NCBI GenBank assembly: GCA_017465155.1
Contig: JAFTWV010000039.1
Coordinates: forward strand, 1 to 44,934
Direction: 5' to 3'
DNA length: 44,934 bases
Source: Clostridia bacterium
GTDB lineage: Bacteria > Bacillota > Clostridia > Christensenellales > Aristaeellaceae
The first letter of the stretch is position 1, and every line of letters starts with the position of its first letter. This document shows, one piece after another, positions 36,114 to 44,934 of the stretch. The notes under the pieces were generated by a model. It searched no databases, was not told the origin of the DNA, and saw only the letters and a program-made list of their open reading frames with translations. Both the position numbers and the translations under genes were made by a program.

Positions 36114-36142
36114 TTGTGTCCGCTTCCCGCTTATGGTACAAT
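36114..36142 (+). promoter_or_regulatory. Promoter for the membrane acyltransferase gene
   Basis: TTGTGT (36114-36119) and TACAAT (36137-36142), 17-base spacer, about 50 bases before the start. Confidence 0.65.
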
Positions 36143-36190
36143 TATCATGGAAGTATATTTGCCGGGCGATCCGGAGAAAGGAGCATTCCT

Positions 36191-38272
36191 TTGAAACGAA
36201 TGCGCGAGCGGGCGATGACGTCGACGCTGACGAGCCTGTACGCTTATATATTCTGCATGATGGCTTCGCAGGCGCTGACGGATATGCCTGTATACGGCGG
36301 CGCGCTGTTTATGTGCGGGCGCGTTGCAACGGTTTTTGCCCAGACCTTTGGCCAGCAGGCGAAAAGATATCTGCCGCCGGGGATGAAAATGTGGCACGGC
36401 GTTTTGCTGGCTGTGCTGCTGCTGCTCAACCTGTGCGTGCTGGTACTGTACCCGATGTCGCTGGGCAGTCCGCAGATCTGGCTGCTGTTCTCTCTGGCGC
36501 TGTCGATGCTGGTGCGCGACGCGATGTGTCAGAGACTGACCCGCCTGAATGCTTCGGGGCGCTTGACGGATGCGCGCTACATGACCTATGCGGGCTTGTG
36601 GCACGGCGCAGCAGGCGCGGCGATGCTGGTGATCCTTATGTACAATCTTCAGCCGATACTTTCATTACCGATGCTGGGCGGTTATCTGCTGTGCAGTCTG
36701 GTTTCTTATTATGATATGCTCAAGCAGCGCGACAGGCTGCTGCAGCTGTTGCAGGAGGGAACGGCCGAGCCCGAAAATCTGGGACAGAATGTTCGTAAAG
36801 CCAATGCCTACACAGTCTTTGAACGATTGACGACACTTGTGATGGCTGCGATGGAAATGACGCTGATCGTCATGTACACATTCCTGGCGGTCACGGCGGA
36901 GCAGATGCTCATCCGTATGGCGCTGGCTGTGCTGACGACGCTGGTTTGCGGTGAGGCAGCCACCTGGTTCCTGCGCTGGCGGAGGGAACGCAGGCGCGGC
37001 GACCCGACCAATCTGCTGTTGGTGGGTTTACTGATGTGGCTCTGGGGCTTGTGGAGCTTCAGCCGCATGCTTGGACAGGGGGCAATGGATCTCACGATGA
37101 CCTACATCTGTCTGGCGCTATGCTCCGTAGGCAGTACCCTTTGCGCTGCATGCCTTGACGGCATGGAAAAGCCGATGTTTGCCGTGGCAAGGTTCACCAT
37201 GGGTGATGATGTGCCCGGTTACAGCCAGCTGCGTGCCGCAGGCCGCGAATTGGCTACGCTGCTGGGGCAGATGCTGGCGCTGGCTGCCCTGACAGCGCTT
37301 TGTTACGCCCTGACGACGAATGATCTTCCCCGTACGATGGCGGATTTTGCGGCTCGGTTCCAGCCGCTGATGGTCATTCCCGCGCTGCTGACGGTGGGAT
37401 TGGCGCTTCTGTGTGCGCTGAGATTCCCGCTTTCCAGCCGCTATATGGATAAAGTGATGCGGCTGCTGCATATCCGCGAAAGCGGCGGCGAGAATCCTGC
37501 ACTGGAGAAGCAGCTGGAGTCCGTTGTGATCCAGCGGCATACCCAGCCGCTGATCATCCGTGCGCTGATGGCGGTCATCCGTCCGTTCTTCCGGCATGAG
37601 TTGATCGGCCTTGAAAATGTGAAGGCGGACGAAAGCAATCCCATTGTATTTCTGTGCAACCATGGCGATGTATACGGTCCGGTGGCAGGAATGCTGTTCT
37701 GCCCTGTACCAGTACGTCCGTGGAGCATCAGCGATATCACCGCCGATCCTCTGGAGGTGGCGCAGTTCTCCTATAAGCACACCTTCTCGCATGTCAGGTG
37801 GCTCGGCCCCCTGCGCTGGCCGGTGGCGAGGCTGCTGGGTTATGTGTCGGTCTGGGGGCTGCAGTCGCTGGAATGCGTACCGGTTTATCGCAATAAGCCC
37901 CGCGAGCTGATGACGACCTTCCGCAAGTCGGTGGAGGCCATGCAGGCGGGCGATAATCTGCTGATCTTTCCCGAAAACCCGGATGCGGACCCCGATGACC
38001 GGGGCTATGAGCATGGTAAGCCCGGCGAGCTTTTCCGTGGGTTCCCGATGCTTGCGCAGATTTATTACAGCCGCACGGGCAAACGCTGCCGGTTTCTGCC
38101 GATGCTGGCCCATAAAGGAATGCGGACGATCACCTTCGGTACGGAAATCATCTACGATCCGGAAAAGGCGCCGATTGATGAGCGCGACCGCATCGTTGAT
38201 GAAGCTTCCGCACAGATTCAGGCCATGTATGCAGCCGAAGAGGCCCGCTATCATGCCCGAAGACGCTCCTGA
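36191..38272 (+). CDS. Polytopic membrane protein fused to a PlsC-like acyltransferase domain
   Basis: 693 residues. A TTG start at 36191 is preferred because AAAGGAG lies seven bases upstream; an ATG at 36200 is also possible. Roughly the first 430 residues hold about ten hydrophobic helices in an MFS-like arrangement. The C-terminal part (about 480-690) resembles 1-acyl-glycerol-3-phosphate acyltransferases: VFLCNHGDVYGPVAG, LLIFPENPD and KRCRFLPMLAHKG occupy the expected motif positions. The canonical HX4D is not present (the segment reads NHGDVYGP), so activity may be altered. The layout recalls transporter-acyltransferase fusions of the LplT-Aas type that recycle lysolipids; this parallel is inference. 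Confidence 0.75.
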   Translation: MKRMRERAMTSTLTSLYAYIFCMMASQALTDMPVYGGALFMCGRVATVFAQTFGQQAKRYLPPGMKMWHGVLLAVLLLLNLCVLVLYPMSLGSPQIWLLFSLALSMLVRDAMCQRLTRLNASGRLTDARYMTYAGLWHGAAGAAMLVILMYNLQPILSLPMLGGYLLCSLVSYYDMLKQRDRLLQLLQEGTAEPENLGQNVRKANAYTVFERLTTLVMAAMEMTLIVMYTFLAVTAEQMLIRMALAVLTTLVCGEAATWFLRWRRERRRGDPTNLLLVGLLMWLWGLWSFSRMLGQGAMDLTMTYICLALCSVGSTLCAACLDGMEKPMFAVARFTMGDDVPGYSQLRAAGRELATLLGQMLALAALTALCYALTTNDLPRTMADFAARFQPLMVIPALLTVGLALLCALRFPLSSRYMDKVMRLLHIRESGGENPALEKQLESVVIQRHTQPLIIRALMAVIRPFFRHELIGLENVKADESNPIVFLCNHGDVYGPVAGMLFCPVPVRPWSISDITADPLEVAQFSYKHTFSHVRWLGPLRWPVARLLGYVSVWGLQSLECVPVYRNKPRELMTTFRKSVEAMQAGDNLLIFPENPDADPDDRGYEHGKPGELFRGFPMLAQIYYSRTGKRCRFLPMLAHKGMRTITFGTEIIYDPEKAPIDERDRIVDEASAQIQAMYAAEEARYHARRRS

Positions 38273-38279
38273 CAAGGAC

Positions 38280-38322
38280 AAAGCAGCCCCGACAGCGCGT
38301 ATTGCCTGCCGGGGCTGCTTTA
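38280..38322. terminator. Bidirectional terminator between convergent genes
   Basis: Stem AAGCAGCCCCG/CGGGGCTGCTT with short A/T runs on both sides. It separates the acyltransferase gene from the convergent phosphodiesterase gene and touches the latter's stop codon. Confidence 0.75.
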
Positions 38323-38862
38323 TGCCTGATATGCACGGTGCTCATGACCGTCAAGATCCATCCAGCGGAAAAGACCGTCCTCCAGCGTCATGTATCCGTG
38401 CCAGCTGTCTTCCTTGGGAATGGACACGCTGCCCGGGTTCAGGATAACCCTGTCCTCGCGCACGTCGCACACAGGGACATGAGTGTGACCATGAAGCAGG
38501 ATGTCGCCGGCCGTCATCGGCGGCAGATGCTGGCCGTTATAAACGTGACCATGGGTGCAGTACATCAGCCGGGCGCCAACCGGCAGCACGGCATAGTCAG
38601 CGAGAATGGGAAAGGGGAGCACCATCTGGTCAACCTCGGTGTCGCAATTGCCGCGGACGCACAGGATGCGATCCCGGTAAGCGGCCAGCAGGGGGATCAC
38701 TTCCTTGGGGGCGTATTCTCTGGGGAGATCATTACGGGGGCCGTGATAGAGCAGGTCGCCCAGCAGCAGCAGGCGATCGGCGTTTTCGCGTTCGAAGGCG
38801 GCCATCAGCAGCCGCGTATAATAAGCCGAGCCGTGCAGGTCGGAGGCAATGAGCCATTTCAT
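38320..38862 (-). CDS. yfcE: YfcE/MJ0936-type metallophosphoesterase
   Basis: 180 residues of the small calcineurin-like phosphodiesterase family. Metal-binding segments: SDLHG (7-11), LGDLLYHGP (about 35-43), RGNCDTE (about 69-75), CTHGH (about 102-106) and LLHGHTH (about 122-128), ending with NPGSVSIPK. It probably hydrolyses phosphodiesters in the cytoplasm; the natural substrate is unknown. Divergent from rtcB. Confidence 0.93.
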   Translation of the reverse strand: MKWLIASDLHGSAYYTRLLMAAFERENADRLLLLGDLLYHGPRNDLPREYAPKEVIPLLAAYRDRILCVRGNCDTEVDQMVLPFPILADYAVLPVGARLMYCTHGHVYNGQHLPPMTAGDILLHGHTHVPVCDVREDRVILNPGSVSIPKEDSWHGYMTLEDGLFRWMDLDGHEHRAYQA

Positions 38863-38937
38863 GCAGTCATCATCCTTTCTGATGAGGCTATTTTGCCGTA
38901 ATCAGGAGGATATGTCAAGCGTTCACAACTTTTTTTC

Positions 38938-38966
38938 TTGATAACAGCCGTACTTTGCGGTAAACT
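38938..38966 (+). promoter_or_regulatory. Promoter of rtcB
   Basis: TTGATA (38938-38943) and TAAACT (38961-38966), 17-base spacer, about 25 bases before the start codon. Confidence 0.6.
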
Positions 38967-38990
38967 ATGGCTGAAAGGAGGAACGATCCG

Positions 38991-40148
38991 ATGTATCGTA
39001 TCGAAGGAAAGTACAACACGGCACTGTGTTATGCCAGCATTCTGGAGGATATTGCGGAGGAGCAGATTCGCACTGTGTGTGATCAGGAGGCTTTTGCAGG
39101 CTGCAAGCTGCGCATCATGCCCGATGTGCATGCCGGAAAAGGCTGTACCATCGGCACCACCATGACGATCCGGGACAAGATCGTTCCCGGCATGGTAGGG
39201 GTGGACATCGGATGCGGGATGGAAACCGTCCACCTGCAGGAGCAGGAGATCGACCTTGCAAAGCTGGATGAAGTCATCCGTGAGCATATCCCCGCGGGAC
39301 GCTGTGTCCGCAGCACACCCCATGTACTGAATGAGGAAATTGATCTGACGACCTTGCGCTGCGTGGAGCATATTGACCTGCATCGAGCAAAGCTGAGCAT
39401 CGGAACCCTCGGCGGAGGAAATCACTTCATAGAGGTTGACCGGGATGACGACGGACAGCTGTATCTGGTGGTGCACTCAGGCAGCCGTCATCTGGGAACG
39501 GAGGTCGCATCGTATTATCAGAAGGCTGGCTGGAAGGCGCTGAAGGCCAAGGCGCGTGCAGAGCAGGACAATACCCTGCCTGAAGCAGAGAAGCGTTGGC
39601 GCAGCGTGAACATCCCCCAGGATCTGGCATATGTGGAGGGAGCGCTGTTCGACGACTATATCCATGACATGCGCATCACCCAGCGGTTTGCTGCGCTCAG
39701 TCGAAGGGCCATGGTGGACGTCATTCTGAACCGGATGAACCTGCATGCTCATGACCAGTTCACCACCATCCACAACTACATAGACACGGAGCATATGATC
39801 CTGCGCAAGGGAGCAGTGTCCGCGATGGCAGGTGAGAAGCTGCTGATTCCAATTAACATGCGTGATGGAAGCCTGATCTGCATCGGAAAGGGAAACGAGG
39901 AATGGAACTGCTCAGCGCCGCATGGCGCAGGACGGCTGATGAGCCGCTCGAAGGCTCGCAGCAATCTGACCATGGAGCAGTATCGCAGCGAGATGCAGGG
40001 CATCTACACCAGCTGCATTGACCTGACCACGCTGGATGAGTCGCCCATGGCCTATAAGCCGATGGAGGATATCATCCGCTGCATTACGCCAACGGTCGAG
40101 ATAATCCGGCAGATTCGGCCGGTGTACAATTTCAAGGCGGGGGAGTAA
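38991..40148 (+). CDS. rtcB: RtcB family RNA ligase
   Basis: 385 residues from the ATG at 38991 (AAAGGAGG nine bases upstream). RtcB joins RNA 3'-phosphate or 2',3'-cyclic phosphate ends to 5'-hydroxyls using GTP and manganese, in RNA repair. Family motifs: MPDVHAGKGCTIGTT, GVDIGCGM (metal-binding Asp and Cys at about 71-75), GGGNHFIE (about 143-150), HSGSRHLG, and the guanylated His in NCSAPHGAGR (about 312). No rtcA, rtcR or archease gene is beside it. Members of the RtcB-like subgroup in Clostridia are of this length. Confidence 0.95.
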   Translation: MYRIEGKYNTALCYASILEDIAEEQIRTVCDQEAFAGCKLRIMPDVHAGKGCTIGTTMTIRDKIVPGMVGVDIGCGMETVHLQEQEIDLAKLDEVIREHIPAGRCVRSTPHVLNEEIDLTTLRCVEHIDLHRAKLSIGTLGGGNHFIEVDRDDDGQLYLVVHSGSRHLGTEVASYYQKAGWKALKAKARAEQDNTLPEAEKRWRSVNIPQDLAYVEGALFDDYIHDMRITQRFAALSRRAMVDVILNRMNLHAHDQFTTIHNYIDTEHMILRKGAVSAMAGEKLLIPINMRDGSLICIGKGNEEWNCSAPHGAGRLMSRSKARSNLTMEQYRSEMQGIYTSCIDLTTLDESPMAYKPMEDIIRCITPTVEIIRQIRPVYNFKAGE

Positions 40149-40163
40149 GCGCGAGCCGTGTAC

Positions 40164-40206
40164 AGCAACAGGGACTGGAGGCACAATGGCTTCCAGTCCC
40201 TGTTGC
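40164..40206. terminator. Hairpin between convergent rtcB and the secreted protein gene
   Basis: A perfect 15-bp stem (arm GCAACAGGGACTGGA) with a 13-base loop. No clear T-run follows on either strand, so its role as a terminator is likely by position only. Confidence 0.55.
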
Positions 40207-40216
40207 GTGCAGGAAA

Positions 40217-42316
40217 TCAGAAAATGCTGTTCAGCTTGTTGATGAACTCCTGCGGCGTCATAAGCTGTACATCGGTCGGGATGGTGACTGCGCTGGGCGC
40301 AAAGTCGAGCTGCAGGGTGTAAAGCGCGGGTGAAACGGTGTTCTCCGCTTCATAGATGCGGATGTCGTATAGATTGGACAGCCGGGAAAGATTCCATGTA
40401 GGCTTGATCTGCTTGCTGCTGATGATGGTATACAGCACCTGATCGTCCAAAGCAATGGTCACGACATTTTCCGTGGTGGATTCAGCCGGCGTGACGTCCG
40501 TGATGGCAAGGGTATTGTTGCTTGCTGTGATTTCCAGACGGCCCGTACGGTAGGTCAGATGAATGCCCGTGCTGTCATCGGGATTCTGATAGTAGCCGGT
40601 GAGGTACTTTGCTTCAGAGTTGTACGTCAGGAAGAAGGTATGGCGGTCGTTGTATTCATCAAGGAAGTAGCCGTTGATGGTCAGGCTGTTCAGATCCGTG
40701 GTGACGTCCATGCCGAACAGGGAGGTATCAAGGTCAAAGTGATCTTCGCCGATGATCAGGTTCGAGTACCATTCGCCTGCAAGGAAGCTGACGCTCAAAA
40801 GATCTTCTTCCTGAAGATAGAAGGAAATGTCGCCCAGCTTCACGTCGAGGTACTGCTCATCCTCGTCGTAATGGAAGTGTAGCAGATCGTTGTCGGTGGT
40901 CAGGTGGTAGGTCGTGTTGGAGCGATCAACAGCCTGATAGGTCAGCGTATGGCAACCGAGAATCGGCAAGCTGCTGCTGATGGACAGCGTTGTACCGGAG
41001 CGATAGTGATAGGCGTAGTTCAGGCTGAGGGTGAAAGGGGCTTTTGGGAGATCCGCAGACAGGGTGAGAGAAAGCGTAGCAGGGGAGATGAATGCACCGT
41101 TCAGGTGAAATACGTCATATTCTCCGTCGATCAGGCAGGTACGGGTGGTCTGGTTGTAGGTCAGCACGAGGGTAGCTGTATCGGTGTCGGGGATGTTCAG
41201 CGATCGCAGAGCGGTCTGGAGCTGTGCTGCGGTCAGGCTGGAAGCATCTGTTACGAACAGCTCGATCCATGGGCGATACTTGTTCAGCAGCATATCCAGC
41301 TGGAGGCTGTTGGCGGTGATTGCGCTGTCTACTCCGTTGATCAGCGAGCGGAGGAAGTTGGAAGGATTAAACTGATAGGTGCGGATGAAGCTGGTATCAG
41401 TGCGTTCCTCGGAGAGTGCGATGGCGTCGGCTCCGATAGAATTGGGAACGCTGGAGAAAATGCTGGCAATGGTCATCAGATCGGCTGTGTCAAAGGAATA
41501 GGTTTTGCCGCCGGGAACGCTGACGCTGAAGGATGCGCCGTTGCTGGATACCGTGGCGTTGATGACGCAGTTCATCATTGTGCCGACTATGTTCAGCGCG
41601 TTGCCGGTGTACATGAACGTCATGTCAGCCTTGACGCCTGTGTGAATACTGCCCAGATTCAGCTGCTGCCACAGGCTGATCAGCTCAGCGGTGGTTACAG
41701 AAATCCCTGCGTAAGGCGTGACAAATCGGGCAAGGATGTTGTCCAGCTGCGGCTGATGGGATGTTAGTGCCGCAGGAACGGCTGTATTCAGCTCGGAAAG
41801 CAGTGCGTCAAGGTCAATATGCACAAGGGCTGCCGTGCTGCCGCTGGTTGTCACGTTGACGGCATTGGTGCTGATCCCGGACAAGATCGCCATCGCTGCG
41901 GTATACAGTGTCTGAAGATCCTCCTCCGTGACGGACGGAAGCGCCTGACCGCCGTTTGCCATCTGAAGCAGGCCCTCCAACAGCGTTTCGAAATCGATTG
42001 CACTGACGCCAGAGGTATCCGTCAGGAACGCGCGGTTGCCTGACAGAAGCAGGGAATGATCCCCAAATGCGGCGTTGACGGCGGGCTGATTGTCCGCGGT
42101 GACGCTGGTGCCGAGGGTAAGTGTCTTGCCTTCGCTGGTCAGAGAAGCGGAAAAGGACGGCCATGCATCCTTCAGAAGCGTCGAAAATTCGTTCACGATG
42201 GCAGAGAGGACGGCCTCGGTAGACAGAGCGATGGGCGCAGAAACAAGCTCGGCGTTCGATATGGCAGGCGTCAGAAGAAGCAGGATGGAAAGCAGCATGG
42301 CAAAAATACGTTTCAT
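40217..42316 (-). CDS. Large secreted protein of unknown function
   Basis: 699 residues from the ATG at 42316 (AGGAGG upstream). Signal peptide MKRIFAMLLSILLLLTPAIS with cleavage near SNA at about 22. The mature protein is rich in Ser, Thr, Leu and Asn. Its first 350 residues are mixed helix/strand, and from about 350 on it is mostly alternating beta strands of 8-12 residues (for example FTLSLNYAYHYRSGTTLSIS), suggesting a long beta sheet or lipoprotein-carrier-like fold. No anchor, sortase motif or catalytic motif is visible. It ends with a short helical MTPQEFINKLNSIF. I do not recognise the family. It has its own strong promoter. Confidence 0.8.
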   Translation of the reverse strand: MKRIFAMLLSILLLLTPAISNAELVSAPIALSTEAVLSAIVNEFSTLLKDAWPSFSASLTSEGKTLTLGTSVTADNQPAVNAAFGDHSLLLSGNRAFLTDTSGVSAIDFETLLEGLLQMANGGQALPSVTEEDLQTLYTAAMAILSGISTNAVNVTTSGSTAALVHIDLDALLSELNTAVPAALTSHQPQLDNILARFVTPYAGISVTTAELISLWQQLNLGSIHTGVKADMTFMYTGNALNIVGTMMNCVINATVSSNGASFSVSVPGGKTYSFDTADLMTIASIFSSVPNSIGADAIALSEERTDTSFIRTYQFNPSNFLRSLINGVDSAITANSLQLDMLLNKYRPWIELFVTDASSLTAAQLQTALRSLNIPDTDTATLVLTYNQTTRTCLIDGEYDVFHLNGAFISPATLSLTLSADLPKAPFTLSLNYAYHYRSGTTLSISSSLPILGCHTLTYQAVDRSNTTYHLTTDNDLLHFHYDEDEQYLDVKLGDISFYLQEEDLLSVSFLAGEWYSNLIIGEDHFDLDTSLFGMDVTTDLNSLTINGYFLDEYNDRHTFFLTYNSEAKYLTGYYQNPDDSTGIHLTYRTGRLEITASNNTLAITDVTPAESTTENVVTIALDDQVLYTIISSKQIKPTWNLSRLSNLYDIRIYEAENTVSPALYTLQLDFAPSAVTIPTDVQLMTPQEFINKLNSIF

Positions 42317-42350
42317 ATTGTATTCCTCCTGAACGATCATGGTAATACAT

Positions 42351-42379
42351 ATTATACCATATATGCCGGTATGATGCAA
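42351..42379 (-). promoter_or_regulatory. Promoter of the large secreted protein gene
   Basis: Minus-strand TTGCAT (42374-42379) and TATAAT (42351-42356), 17-base spacer, about 35 bases before the start codon. Confidence 0.7.
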
Positions 42380-42397
42380 GATGCAGTGTAAATGCAC

Positions 42398-42434
42398 AAA
42401 AAAGCCGCCCCCCATGTGCGGCAGGGGACGGCTG
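42398..42434 (-). terminator. Terminator of the ribosomal protein operon
   Basis: Stem AGCCGtCCCC/GGGGgGCGGCT followed by TTTTTTG on the minus strand, about 60 bases after the rplQ stop. Confidence 0.85.
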
Positions 42435-42494
42435 TATGCTTTGATGCTTTGCTTTTGATGTGTGCGGTGTATAGAAACGTTGTTACTTCAGCAA

Positions 42495-42992
42495 TTACTT
42501 GATGATCTCCAGAATGACCATCTCGGCGGCGTCGCCACGACGGGGACCCATCTTGTACATACGGGTGTAACCGCCGTTACGGCCCTTGAAGGTGGGCGCG
42601 ATCTCACGGAACAGCTTCTCAACGACGGGATACTTCACGTCCTTGGTGCGCTCCTTGTACTCGGCCTTGGTCTCGTCAGCCAGCTTCGCTTCGGGCATGT
42701 TGTACAGGTAAGCCATGATCATGCGGCGAGCGTGCAGCTTGGAGGGAGCGTCGTTCACGACCTCCTGAGACACCAGCTGGCCCTTGTCGTTGTGGAATTC
42801 CTTGGTCACAGTCACGGTGTTGTCGCACTCCTTGACCGCCAGAGTGATCAGGCGCTCGGCAATGCGGCGGACTTCCTTGGCCTTGGCTTCGGTCGTCTCA
42901 ATCTTACCGTACTTAATCAGATTGGTCACCAGACCACGCAGCAGCGCCTTGCGCTGATCGGCCGTGCGACCCAGTTTGCGCTGGTAAGCCAT
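42495..42992 (-). CDS. rplQ: 50S ribosomal protein L17
   Basis: 165 residues; L17 of other bacteria is usually about 115-130. The N-terminal [19 protein letters not shown] and C-terminal [21 protein letters not shown] parts are canonical. The extra length comes from two insertions, at about residues 55-85 and 99-122, in the middle of the domain. GGAGG precedes the ATG. It is the last gene of the operon, after rpoA. Confidence 0.97.
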   Translation of the reverse strand: MAYQRKLGRTADQRKALLRGLVTNLIKYGKIETTEAKAKEVRRIAERLITLAVKECDNTVTVTKEFHNDKGQLVSQEVVNDAPSKLHARRMIMAYLYNMPEAKLADETKAEYKERTKDVKYPVVEKLFREIAPTFKGRNGGYTRMYKMGPRRGDAAEMVILEIIK

Positions 42993-43069
42993 GGGGTATT
43001 TCCTCCTATCATGGGTGGGCGGCAGGGGGATGACTTGTCAGCATGCCTCTGCTCTTTCAGGTGCCCCTC

Positions 43070-44023
43070 TTATTCATCGTTCGGTCGCAGGGCCAGGCCC
43101 AGCTCCTGCAGCTTCTGCTCGACCTCTTCCAGGGACTTGCGGCCCAGATTACGGACCTTCATCATGTCCTCCTGGTTGCGCTGAACCAGCTCAGCCACGC
43201 TGTTGATGCCCGCGCGCTTCAGACAGTTGTAAGCACGCACGCTCAGCTCCAGCTCCTCGATGGTCATCTCCAGGACCTTTTCCTTCTTGTCATCCTCAGG
43301 CTGGACCATGCTCACAGGCATGACCTGATCCGTCAGGCTGACAAACTGAGCCAGATGCTCAGACAGGATCTTCGCGGCGCAGCTGATGGCCTCTTCGGGC
43401 TTCAGTGTGCCGTTGGTCCACACCTCCAGGGTCAGACGGTCGAAGTCGTTGGACTGACCGACGCGCTTGTCCTCCACGGTGTAATTCACCTTGTGGATGG
43501 GGGTGAAGATGGAATCCATGGGAATGACACCGATTGGCATCGTGATGTCACGGGCCTTGTTCTTGTCCGCGCTCACATAACCGCGGCCGCGCTCCAGACG
43601 CAGCGTCATCTGCAGATGCGCATCCTCGTTCAGGGTGGCAATATGCATGTCGGGATTGATGATCTCGATCTCATCATCCACGCGGATGTCCGCGGCAGTC
43701 AGCTCACAGGGGCCGACCTTGTCCACGATCACGGACTTAGGGCCGTCGCCGTACATCTTTACGGCCAGACCCTTCAGGTTCAGGATGATCTCCGTCACGT
43801 CCTCCTTCACGCCGGGAACGGTGGAGAATTCATGCTGCACGCCCTCGATATGCACCGAGGACACTGCCGCACCGGGCAGGGAAGAGAGCAGTACGCGGCG
43901 AAGAGAGTTGCCCAGCGTATGGCCAAAGCCACGCTCCAGCGGCTCGACAATAAACTTGCCGTACTTGCCGTTGTCGCCAACTTCGACACATTCGACCTTT
44001 GCCTTTTCGATTTCTACGGCCAT
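43070..44023 (-). CDS. rpoA: DNA-directed RNA polymerase subunit alpha
   Basis: 317 residues. The N-terminal assembly domain (about 1-230) includes [25 protein letters not shown]. The C-terminal domain (about 250-310) includes [14 protein letters not shown] and [10 protein letters not shown], which contacts promoter UP elements and activators. Normal length; AAGGAGGG site before the ATG. It sits between rpsD and rplQ as in most Bacillota. Confidence 0.99.
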   Translation of the reverse strand: MAVEIEKAKVECVEVGDNGKYGKFIVEPLERGFGHTLGNSLRRVLLSSLPGAAVSSVHIEGVQHEFSTVPGVKEDVTEIILNLKGLAVKMYGDGPKSVIVDKVGPCELTAADIRVDDEIEIINPDMHIATLNEDAHLQMTLRLERGRGYVSADKNKARDITMPIGVIPMDSIFTPIHKVNYTVEDKRVGQSNDFDRLTLEVWTNGTLKPEEAISCAAKILSEHLAQFVSLTDQVMPVSMVQPEDDKKEKVLEMTIEELELSVRAYNCLKRAGINSVAELVQRNQEDMMKVRNLGRKSLEEVEQKLQELGLALRPNDE

Positions 44024-44112
44024 TTCTTTTACCCTCCTTGCTCAGGTTCGGAGTGAAGGGAAGTATCTGTGGGTCAGGATGAGCGTCACCCTTGCTCCCG
44101 CAGCACCCTTCA

Positions 44113-44709
44113 TTAACGGGAGTAGAACTCGACGATCATGTTCATCTGCGGCTCGAAGTCCACGTCCTCGCGGGCGGGCAGCGCGACCACAGTGCCGGTC
44201 AGGTTGGGGGCGTCGAAGGTCAGCCACTTGGGAGTCACCGCAGAGGTGCCCTCGCGCAGGGGCTTGAACAGCTCGGACTCAGCGCTCTTGGCACGCACGG
44301 TGATCACGTCGCCCACCTTCACGGAGTAGGAGGGGATGTCCACCTTCTGGCCATTGACGCGGATGTGGCCGTGCACCACGATCTGACGGGCGGCACGACG
44401 GGTCTTGCCCAGACCCAGACGGTACACCACGTTGTCCAGACGCAGCTCCAGCAGCTGGAGCATGTTGTCACCGGTGATGCCCTTCATGTTGGTGGCCTTG
44501 TTGTAGTACTTCTCGAACTGCTTTTCCAGCACGCCGTACACAAACTTGACCTTCTGCTTCTCCTTCAGCTGAGCGCCGTACTCGGAGACCTTCTTGCGGC
44601 GGGTGCCGCCGGGGTTGCGGTTAGACTTCTTATTGCCATAGCCCATGGTCGCGGGGGAAATGTCGAAAGAGCGGCACTTCCGAGCAACGGGCTGCTTGTT
44701 GATAGCCAT
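44113..44709 (-). CDS. rpsD: 30S ribosomal protein S4
   Basis: 198 residues with the S4 RNA-binding domain (RLDNVVYRLGLGKTRRAARQ and VHGHIRVNGQKVDIPSYSVK at about 90-140). A single Cys is present in the N-terminal domain, so this is the zinc-free form of S4. AAGGAGG precedes the ATG. It lies between rpsK and rpoA. Confidence 0.99.
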   Translation of the reverse strand: MAINKQPVARKCRSFDISPATMGYGNKKSNRNPGGTRRKKVSEYGAQLKEKQKVKFVYGVLEKQFEKYYNKATNMKGITGDNMLQLLELRLDNVVYRLGLGKTRRAARQIVVHGHIRVNGQKVDIPSYSVKVGDVITVRAKSAESELFKPLREGTSAVTPKWLTFDAPNLTGTVVALPAREDVDFEPQMNMIVEFYSR

Positions 44710-44734
44710 GTTTTAATGTCCTCCTTCGTTCTGC

Positions 44735-44934
44735 TTACACGCGACGACGCTTGGGCGGACGGCAGCCATTGTGGGGGATGGGCGTCACGTCCTTGATCAT
44801 GCTCACGTCCAGACCAGCGGCCTGCAGGGAGCGGATCGCAGCCTCACGGCCGTAACCGGGACCCTTGACATACACTTCGACAGTCTTCAGGCCGTATTCC
44901 ATGGCGGCCTTAGCGGCAGTCTCAGCAGCGGTCT
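44735..44934 (-). CDS. rpsK: 30S ribosomal protein S11, C-terminal part (cut by window edge)
   Basis: The minus strand from the right edge reads in one frame to a TAA at 44735, giving [33 protein letters not shown], then [18 protein letters not shown], the canonical C-terminus of S11. The N-terminal half lies beyond the window. Confidence 0.97.
   Translation of the reverse strand, partial: TAAETAAKAAMEYGLKTVEVYVKGPGYGREAAIRSLQAAGLDVSMIKDVTPIPHNGCRPPKRRRV

Overview
The window looks like chromosome of a Gram-positive Clostridia-type bacterium (Bacillota). The evidence is the end of a ribosomal operon in the order rpsK-rpsD-rpoA-rplQ, a CotF-like spore coat protein, lipoproteins with GerMN (spore germination/sporulation) domains, strong AGGAGG ribosome binding sites, GldA/F/G-like ABC-2 genes as seen in many gut Clostridia, and no outer-membrane genes. 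Base composition is GC-rich by eye. A placement near Christensenellales-type gut lineages is only a guess. No rRNA, tRNA, CRISPR array, transposase or phage gene was seen.

Left third (1-21 kb), almost all on the minus strand. A dispersed, hairpin-rich repeat opens the window (copy 1) and recurs at 12.7-13.0 kb (copy 2). Between them lie a very large c-di-GMP enzyme with two periplasmic-type solute-binding domains (266-4165), an HtrA-like protease (4344-5648), and a tightly overlapping five-gene operon: response regulator, sensor histidine kinase, two GerMN lipoproteins and a membrane protein resembling an inactivated P-type ATPase (5786-11885). Its layout recalls the actinobacterial MtrA-MtrB-LpqB module, extended by two genes. 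An orphan LolD/MacB-type ABC ATPase follows. To the right of repeat copy 2 is a second close-packed operon: a Cache-HAMP-PAS-GGDEF-EAL protein, a two-domain glycosyltransferase-like protein, an M19 dipeptidase and a bacterial-type PARG (13016-19331). Then comes a znuCB-like metal transporter.

Middle (21-34.5 kb). rpiB, metF, a CotF-like coat protein, a GH31 glycosidase, a nucleoside hydrolase-like gene, a small secreted protein and a cytidylate kinase-like gene, then guaB with a textbook promoter. A four-gene ABC-2/DUF4340 system (GldA-, GldF- and GldG-like) follows.

Right part (34.5-45 kb). An orphan OmpR-type regulator whose receiver has lost its phosphorylation site, a small membrane protein, a polytopic membrane protein fused to a PlsC-like acyltransferase domain, a YfcE-like phosphodiesterase, rtcB, a large secreted protein of unknown function, and the rplQ-rpoA-rpsD-rpsK end of the ribosomal operon. 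rpsK is cut by the window edge.

The most novel-looking elements are the GerMN two-component operon with its pseudo-P-type ATPase and a histidine kinase lacking a normal start codon, the structured repeat with palindromic flanks, the c-di-GMP/glycosyltransferase/PARG operon, and the degenerate receiver regulator.
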